Assembly (NCBI GenBank): GCA_947044405.1
Contig: CAMRHE010000035.1
Coordinates: forward strand, 5,057,501 to 5,121,500
Source of the DNA: Leptodactylus fallax
Lineage: Eukaryota > Chordata > Amphibia > Anura > Leptodactylidae
Direction of reading: 5' to 3'
Length of the DNA stretch: 64,000 bases
Shown: positions 56,606-64,000 of the stretch, in pieces
How the letters are laid out: each line of letters opens with the position of its first letter
Position numbering within the stretch: the stretch's first letter is position 1
Notes under the pieces: model-generated
The model's database searches: none
What the model saw: only the letters and a program-made list of their open reading frames with translations
Told to the model about the DNA's origin: nothing
Translations under genes and position numbers: made by a program

Positions 56606-59600
56606 GTTTTTGCCACAGCCACATAGCAGCATTCATGCTACGTTGTGCCCCGCCCTTGATTGGGCTTTTTCTAGTGACATACAGTTTTGCTCAATGCTTT
56701 CAAAGGGTGACAGTGATATTTTTATATGAAAGTACTTTTATATGAAATATGATTGTTGTTGTGGGATTAACCCTTTAATAATGATCAGACATATTAAATC
56801 TATCTGATCATTTTAATAGAACTAGAATTTATCCAAAGAAGTAGTAGTGATTTAGAATAATAGGCTAAATCTATGTCTTCAAAGTTGCTAGGTATTTAAG
56901 TAGATAATTATATAGATGAGACAGATATGTAGGTAGATTGGCTTGCCATGTCCAGAGAGTTTCACAAGTTAAGCATCTTTTCTAAAAGCAACATGATGAT
57001 AAGTTAGCACAAAGGTATATACTATCTACCCTATATTTGTCTATGTGTGACCACCTTGTGGGGATTTGAGGAAGGAAGGTGGAAATTGCAGCCTTTCAAG
57101 GCTTTTGTTAGCATGTTGTGATATTGTTTTGAATTTGTTTCATAAAAAAATATTATACTTAACCAAACTGGAGATTATGTAAGTGTGGACAAATGTCTAT
57201 GTAAATAGATGAATAGTTACTCAAAATAGATATTGGTATATAGGTGAATAGATAATGTATTCACTAGATAGATAACTGCTATATATGACATTGCGTCTAT
57301 ATGCTATTTTGTATGTTTATACATGTGGTATAAATCAGATAGGAATTGTAAACAATTTATAAACCTAAGGTAGTAGTACGATTTTCCCACTTGTGCAGAC
57401 AAGGGTAAATCTACTTCTAGACTGTGCAGATTCTCAGTTTAGACATTTAACCCAGACATTTTACTAGTAATCATAGGTGTCTATTAAAACACAGAGGTGT
57501 TTATTCCCAGTTATAATCTTTGAAATATATTTGTGATCATGGGGATTTGAAGAACATAGTCTCATCTTCTATCGTATACCCACTGGGTCTTGTTTTTAGA
57601 TGTTATATTTCTTTTTCCAAAGCAACAACGCATTTTCAAAAAAATGTAAAAGCTGAGCAGATCATTTCTGTTGTGCGAACGCTATGGTGAGTGAATGTAA
57701 GTCACGCTATCCTGTCTGTTTATTCCAATATTTGCTGTTTTAGTGATCTGTCATTTATTTTGCTGTGCTGCAAAATAAAGATGTTGATAGATCCGGTTGC
57801 AGCACGTGAATTCTGGAGGTATAAAAAAGGATTAAATCGGCTTTGTGAAAGGGATTTCAGTTCATTGCCGTACAGTGCATTATATATCAAATTTAGCTGT
57901 TATGGAGATTTGAGTGTTGGCTGCTATCCAGATTGAACCTATTGAGCACAGTGAGTGACTAGTTAAGATGTCTGATCTGTGAATTGTGTGTCTGTGACAA
58001 AGCAAATAGCACTATAACAGTCTGCTGGACGTAGTGAAAAATGGACAATGAAAGAAATGCAGGTGGCGCTATTTGACTCTGAAATATGCCTCCAAAATAA
58101 ATACAGTGAATAATGTAGAAAGAACATTACCCATACATCTTATCATAACAAAAAAATACTTTATTTGTGGATTTAAGTAATTTGATAGTTTTATTTGAAA
58201 AGCAAAAAGGAACTAAGCCAAACTCAAAGCATTATATGACTTATATAGAAACTCAATGCTTCCCTAAATTGAGTAAATAATATGTGACTGATAATAAGGT
58301 GATTTTTCTGTGATTTACAGGTAACTTAATGTTGACTTAGAGCCTTTACAGCACAATATGTATTTAAAAAAATTATTTTAAATTTGTATTGTATGATTTA
58401 AAGTCTTATTTTAGAAAATAATCAGTGACCAAGCTGTTTTAAATAAACTGAGTTAACATATTTCCCAATATTCCAGTAAAACTGAGGCATTTGGCACTGC
58501 CCCAAATCTTGCTAGTGTACAAACTTTGGACTAATTTTAATAGAAGCCAAATTTAGGCTAATGAATCACAACTTAAAAACCATTCCGGGAAAAAAACACT
58601 GTGAGAACACACTGAGTTGCTGCATTTTTCTCTGCTTTTTTTTCTTCCCAGATTCAATATATAGAGAAAAATGCCTAAAATTCCACAACTAAAATTAACA
58701 TGTTGTGATTTAAAAAAAAAAAAAAAAAAGAAACCAAAAAAGCTGTGTTTCAAATGCCTGGGCCCTTAGCCATGGGATTGTTTCTGAAAATTTGGAATAC
58801 TCCTTGCAAGTTTGGGAAAGTATGAGCAACCATTTTATTCCTTTCAGGTGGTACAACTAAAAAGCTGTGACAAATCCACCAGAGAGTCATCAAATGTGAC
58901 TCTGCGGTAGTCATGGTGATGGTCTTGTACTAAACTTCTTCATTCACTTGAAACCGTTAGATCAGTTCAAGAAGTTTGTTCTCCTAATGATACTTGCATG
59001 ATGTCAGAAATATGTATCAAGTCAGTTAAACAAAGCTCCACAATACAGATTACAGTATTATTAGTATCATTATTATTATTGCTATTATATTAGAAAATGA
59101 GTCAGTACCTACATTTGGAATCAATTTGATTAACATTTGACATATCTCTCATTACAGAGTGAGGTCTTTTCTACATTGACAACAAAACCCTGTAATTTTT
59201 TTGTATGCTACTTTCAGCAATACTATTCAAAACAATTCAGATATACTTTTGGTTTATTCTCTTTAACCTTCTTCTTATATGTAGAATGTGAAATAACTTA
59301 TCTTCTTAGCTTGTGATACATTAAGTGTAAATGCTTCCAGTAGTTGTATCAACACTGGGGATTTGGGATTTAGCTTGTATTTTTTTGACTAATTAGTTTG
59401 TCATCAGTTTAAGGTCTTTATTACACTAATATTTGGCTTTACTTTTTTTCAACCTGTTTTATTAAAACTATTAAAGGAAAGGACCTGTTTACAGGATGTC
59501 AAAAAAACTTTCTTTGCTTCACCCAAACTGGATTTCTCCTTATTTATGCAGTTTTAAAAAGAACTTCATAATAGTCTTTGTCTTCTTGTATTGACACATT

Positions 59601-60159
59601 TTATAATGAAATAAAATACATCAGTATCCATCAGTTTCTATCAGTTCTATCAGGGTTATTTTTCTACAGGAACCAAGATAATTTGTATTTTAGTGACAAA
59701 AAACTGGAGGAAAATGATATATTTTTCATAGTATTTGCTTACCATTTTTATCATTAGTTGTCCTTTCATTTGTTGCACAATAGGGAGAAAAATGTACAGT
59801 ATGCATCCTTTATATAATTTGTATGGATCAGTTGCACAAAAATATGCTAATACAAAAATATGTGAATATGTGTTATGCAAACCAATCACATTGGATAAGG
59901 TGTATTAAAATTACAAAGAGATAAACACAAAGAAACTATCTGTGTTAAAAATTGCAAACACACAAAGCATGAGATTTTTATTTAACTGAAAATTATTATT
60001 TGTATGAATTACAGTACACGTACTTGACAGACATGTCAAGATGACAGCACTTTTGTACAATATTCTTAAATGATCTCCAGTTTCATAGAAACTTGTAGCT
60101 TAAGCTTACGGAAATGTTTTACCCAATACATCACTTGCTTCATTTGTCAGATACAGTTG
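56606..60159. other. AT-rich DNA, no gene recognised
   Basis: Scattered TAGATAGATGA motifs (56880-57270) are decayed GATA-type repeats. 58570-58760 contains TGAGTTGCTGCATTTTTCTC and an inverted counterpart ending CTGGGCCCTTAGCC, a diverged MITE of the 37308 family with an A17 run. The remainder is unassigned. Confidence 0.4.
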
Positions 60160-61915
60160 AATACGCGTCCTTTGTGCTTACAGCTTGATAAATTTGTTAA
60201 GTTCAATGAACAACATAAAAATCAAGGGAATCTAATGTGGGCAACTGCAAAAGCAGTAATGAGAGAGCACACTATTTCTTATGTTGCAGGGTTAAGAAAG
60301 AAACATGTAGCTAAATTAATGGAAATAAGTAGGCAAAATTGAGGACTATTAAATTTGAAGAGAATTCAAACTTTAAAAATAAGGTTAAATGGAATGAAAT
60401 CAGAGAAATATAAGACAGGTTTGAAAAATAATAACAAACTATGCCAAATTTTATAAATATGTGGAAAAATCTCTAAATTTGGCTAAGGGATATAGAAAGG
60501 TAGAATTTATGGACATAATTAAGAATGAAAAAAACAAACTGGTTATGTAAGGGAATTGCTAGTTGTACAATTCCCTAGTGCTGCTGCTGAAACAAGGGAA
60601 GAAGGGAAAGACAGAGACAGTGAGTCCTACACTCGACCCAACCCCTGTCCCTACCTAATTGCCACAACTGTCCTAATGACAGGGACAACTGGGCGGCAGT
60701 CCCTTCTCTGAATAAGTGTATACAGAACAGGACAAGACAAGACAATACAGAAGCAGAGTCAGGAAGCCGAGGTCAAACCAGAGAGACAAACAGTACCAAA
60801 TCAAAATCCAAAAGAGTAGTAACAAGGGAAGCCAAAGGTCAGAAGTCAGTAATACAATAATAGCAAGAGAAGCGCTTAGCAAGGACAAAGTCTCAATAGC
60901 CAGCAAACATGTGTGAGCAGGTGACCAGTTTATAGGAAGTCCAAAACCCACCCTAGACTTGATTGGCAGATAGGCTGTCAATCACAAGTTAAGACTAAGA
61001 TTAACTATTTGAGGAGCGGAGGGAAACAAAGAACAAAGGTATAGGAGATAGGTGTGGTAGAAAATCAATTACAGAGAAGAGGTAATAGAGCAGTGTTCAG
61101 CCAGAGCAACAAGAACCCTAAGCAAGGAATCAAAACTGAACACGCCGCCGCAGAGATGCTACAGGTTAACTCACTAGAGGAAATTGTAGATGCATTTAGA
61201 TGCTACTGTAAAAATTTATATAGAAAACCAGATCAGAGTGATAACGAGTAGATGGAAAGATTTTTAAATAAAATTAATCTTAAGTGAGAAAGAGTGGGAA
61301 ATGTTAAATAAAGAGATTACAAACAAGAAATAGGTAAGGTAATTGACAACCTCTCACTTAATAAGGTCCCTGGACAAAATAAGAAATGTATTAAAACAGG
61401 CTTTTAAAGAAATATTTCAGGAGGACAAGAAGATACCACCTACCAGTAAAGCCTATATAATTGTAATTGGTAAAAAAGATAAAGGAAGGTGTATTGAAGT
61501 TTTACTATATGTGTGCGGGTTACTGATAGCCTGCCAGCAGCCTCAGATATATCAACCAGTCATTCTTGCTTGCGTTTTTGTTCCTCAAGTGTCATATTTT
61601 TTTTTTTTTTTTTTATAAATATGTATCACTACTGGGTCTTATAGGCCAATATTATTATTAAACCAAGATATGAAAATCCGCACAAAAATAATAGATTGTC
61701 CACTATACTTTCCAGGCTGGTTGGATAGGAATATTAGGAAGGCTCTGGCAGTTCTTGACTTGGTCAAACTCAGGTTAAATTTATTGCCTAAAACTACTAT
61801 AATATCACTTGATGCAGAAAAAGCTATTGCCAATGTGTTCTGGATTTGTCCTGGGTTTCAAGAAATATTGGACAGCTGTTATGTAATCTATACAATCTCC
61901 CACAGGTCCAGGTAA
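60160..61915 (+). pseudogene. L1-type LINE ORF2 remnant, split by a solo LTR
   Basis: The plus-strand frames before the LTR encode MWATAKAVMREHTISYVAG (as in the L1 linker WxAxKAxIRGxIISYxAxxKK). After it come a FRCYCKNLY block, then YRPILLLNQDMKIRTKIID-like coding around 61633-61690 and IISLDAEKAIANV (61800-61840). The latter match L1 RT motifs YRPISLLNxDxKI and SLDAEKAFDxV, where the catalytic D of motif A is retained. Many stops and frameshifts occur; the endonuclease and the YxDD block are absent. A T17 run (about 61597-61613) may be a later expansion. The remnant ends before the hAT at 61929. Confidence 0.78.
60546..61163 (-). mobile_element. Solo LTR (618 bp), same family as 36485-37153, perfect 5-bp target duplication
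   Basis: It starts TGTAAGGGAATTGCTAG and ends CAGAGATGCTACA. GGTTA is directly repeated on both sides (60541-60545 and 61164-61168). Internal blocks GAAAGACAGAGACAGTGAG, AATCCCTTCTCTGAATAAGT-like and TGATTGG(T/C)AGA(C/T)AGGCTGTCA (short motifs) occur in the same order as in the first copy. It interrupts the L1 remnant, whose coding similarity resumes after the duplication. Confidence 0.88.
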
Positions 61916-62319
61916 GGGTTGCAGGGACCAGGGCTGGTTTTAGACAAAGTGGGCTCTGGGCAAAATTAAAAGCAGGGCCCCAAATGCTGATATGCAAACA
62001 ACACCATCGTCTTCCAGTGGCAACCCCTATAATAATGCCTCCTTTCTGCCAACAAAAAAAGTAATAACAAGCCCCACCACACACAATTCAAATGAGCACC
62101 TTTGTACTCCCTAAAAGATTTTTTCACACAGTCATAAGTTATTATAGTGCCTCCTTATAAATCATAGTCCCTCCTTATAAATAGTCCCTGCTTATAAATA
62201 ATATTACACCTTTATCAGTAATAGCTCCCTTATAAATGATAAATAGTGCCCTGTATCAGTAATATTCCCCCTTATCAGTAAAAATAATACTGCTCCCTTA
62301 TTAATAATAGCCCTATCAT

Positions 62320-62468
62320 ATTATTAATAATAATAATAATAATAATTTTTATTTATATAACGCCAACATATTCTGCAGCAAAGTACAACTTGTAGGGTTC
62401 AAGTACTGACAAAAAAGATACATTACAAAGAAATAGTCAATTCACACACTGGGACTGAGGGCCCTGCT
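62320..62468 (-). mobile_element. Short LINE 3' end nested in hAT copy 2
   Basis: Plus-strand TTATTAATAATAATAATAAT, then TATATAACGCCAACATATTC and GGGTTCAAGTACTGACAAAA match 183-340 closely. The inserted segment ends at CTGAGGGCCCTGCT, and hAT sequence resumes with CTCATAAATAATAG exactly where copy 1 is uninterrupted (about 7370). A short TCATA on both sides may be the target duplication. Only about 140 bases of LINE 3' UTR were copied. Confidence 0.85.
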
Positions 62469-63099
62469 CTCATAAATAATAGTTAACCTTATAAATAATA
62501 GTCCCCATAATCACTAATACCCCCCTTTATAAATAAGCCCACTTAACAATTATACCCCCCTTATAAACAGTTCCCCTCTTATAAATAATAGCTCCCCCTT
62601 ATAATGGATGCCTTATATATAATAGTTTCCCCCTTTTTATAGGCCTTGTATAAATAGTTCCCCCCTTATAAATAATAGCCCATCTTATAAATAATAGTTC
62701 CCCCTTATAATAGCCCCCTCATATTTAAGTTTTCCAATTATATATAGTAACCCACCCTTATATATAATAGTTCCTCCCTTATAAATAAGAGCCCCCTTAT
62801 ATATAATAGTTCTCCGTTATACAGTGTCGGACTGAAGGGCCTTAGGCCCACCAGAGGAAATAGTTCTGGGGCCCCACCAAACAGCTTCCTGCTAATAGCC
62901 TACAGCACGACTATCTGGTGTTGCTGCGTATTTTCCCAGTATAGTCAGCCCCTATAGTACTGTGCAGGCCCCAATAACTCCATGGCCACTTCATGCACAG
63001 TACTGTATGGGGAATGACATGGCCATGGAGAACTAAACGTATGTGCAAGATTATAGTGAGGGAGCTGTGATGCAGACATAGCACACAGGGCTGCCCCCC

Positions 63100-63950
63100 A
63101 CAGTATAATGCTACTCATGGTATATAATGCTCCACAGTATAAAATGCTCCCCTGAGCCCTCCACAATTTCCCCACATGGTATATGATGCTCCACTGTGGC
63201 CCCATACAGTACAAAATGCTCTCCACATGGTATATAAGGCTCCACACAGTATAATATTCCACAGTGGCCCACACAGTATACTACCCCTTAGTGGCCCCAG
63301 GCAGTGCAATATGCTCCCCAGCAGCCCCACACAATATAATATGCTACATACAGTATATTATGCACCCCACAGTGCCCCCCCCAGTATAATGCTCCACAGT
63401 GGCCTAACACAGTATAACATGCGCCACAAGAATGACCTCTACACAGTATAATATACTCCCCAGAGGGGTTCCCCCAGTATAATTCTCCACAGTGGTCCCC
63501 CACAGTATGATATGCTCCCCACAGTCCCACCCAGTATAATGCTCTACAATGGCCCCACAGAGTATAATATGCTCCCTAGAAGCCCCACACAATATAATAC
63601 ACCCCACAGTGGCCCTACACAGTATAACAGGCTCCCCACAGTGCCCCTTCCCCAAAGTATACAGCTCCACAGTGGCCCATAGTATAATATGCTCCCCAGA
63701 GGGCCCCCTGCTAGTATAATGCTCCACAGTGACCCCACAGAGTATAACACGCTCCAGAATGGCCTCCACACAGTATAATATACTGCCCACAGAGGTTCCC
63801 CCAGTATAATGCTCCACAGTGGCCCCACACAGTATAATATGCTCTCCAGAGGGGCCCCCCAGTATAATTCTCCAGAGTAGCCCCACAGAATATAACATGC
63901 TCTCCAGAGCCCCCCCACATTATAATGCTCCACAGTGGCCCTACAGACTC
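63100..63950. repeat. Minisatellite of hAT copy 2
   Basis: Same unit types and order as 7864-8900 of copy 1 (for example AGTATACTACCCCTTAGTGG at 63275 and 8076), but with units gained or lost and no inverted block in the visible part. Confidence 0.88.
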
Positions 63951-64000
63951 CCTCAGTGCTATTATTATATTATAATCTGGGGTCTCTTCAGGGGGGGATG

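Larger units (their letters stand above)
61929..64000. mobile_element. CAGGGCCGG-family hAT (copy 2), cut by the window end
   Basis: CAGGGCTGGTTTTAGACAAA starts the element. The sequence then follows copy 1 (6968) closely: GGGGCCCCAAATGCTGATAT-like block, the AT-rich tandem array (62140-62820), the GTGTCGGACTGAAGGGCCTT block (62825) and the minisatellite (about 63100-63950). The octamer GCAGGGAC (61921-61928) would be the target duplication if repeated beyond 64000. A LINE 3' end is nested at 62320-62468. No transposase is visible. Confidence 0.88.

Overview
This window looks like nuclear DNA from a vertebrate, most likely a frog or toad (Anura). It is AT-rich, and I recognise no host protein-coding exon. 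It is packed with elements typical of amphibian genomes: Tc1-like and piggyBac elements, several hAT families, L2-type and L1-type LINEs, a tRNA-headed SINE, LTR retrotransposons with solo LTRs, Penelope-like foldbacks and MITEs. Family assignments rest on terminal motifs, target-site duplications (TSDs), protein motifs and remembered family features; no database search was possible.

Layout. 1-854 is part of a hAT element (CAGGGGCG terminus) split by the 3' end of a LINE. 0.9-6.5 kb is mostly unassigned, with old repeats. 6.5-12.2 kb is a three-layer nest: an old interspersed repeat, split by a TAGAGATGAGC-type hAT (6778-10328), itself split by a 2,960-bp CAGGGCCGG-type hAT (6968-9927, perfect 8-bp TSD) filled with a minisatellite. 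13.3-17.3 kb may be another decayed hAT holding a solo LTR (14731-15702). 17713-28896 is an 11-kb hAT compound (8-bp TSD, 7/8 match). It contains a nearly complete piggyBac (18736-21664, TTAA TSD), a decayed hAT transposase on the minus strand split by a Tc1 remnant (22589-23216), a LINE fragment, and the 5' half (LTR, gag, protease) of an LTR retrotransposon. A Tc1 element with near-identical ends follows at 28959-30594.

In the second half, 33130-34300 is a second CAGGGGCG hAT copy. Hammerhead-like foldbacks lie at 35505-35783 and 39696-40029. A solo LTR with a 5-bp TSD is at 36485-37153, and a Tc1 pseudo-element at 37675-39181. About 44.5-53.1 kb is poor in elements and very AT-rich. A third hAT family (53117-53891) is abutted by another Tc1 copy (53892-55296). 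From 60.1 kb an L1-type LINE remnant is split by a second solo LTR (60546-61163), and a second CAGGGCCGG hAT runs from 61929 past the window end.

How they relate. Every coding region I recognise is a transposon gene, and each is broken or truncated. The piggyBac transposase is closest to intact, with two small frameshifts and its three expected Asp residues present. The two related Tc1 copies lack complementary catalytic segments. The most interesting signals are: (1) three hAT families with different termini carry the same ~30-bp GC-rich minisatellite; (2) foldbacks with hammerhead-ribozyme-like cores beside AATAAA signals; (3) a datable stack of nested insertions.
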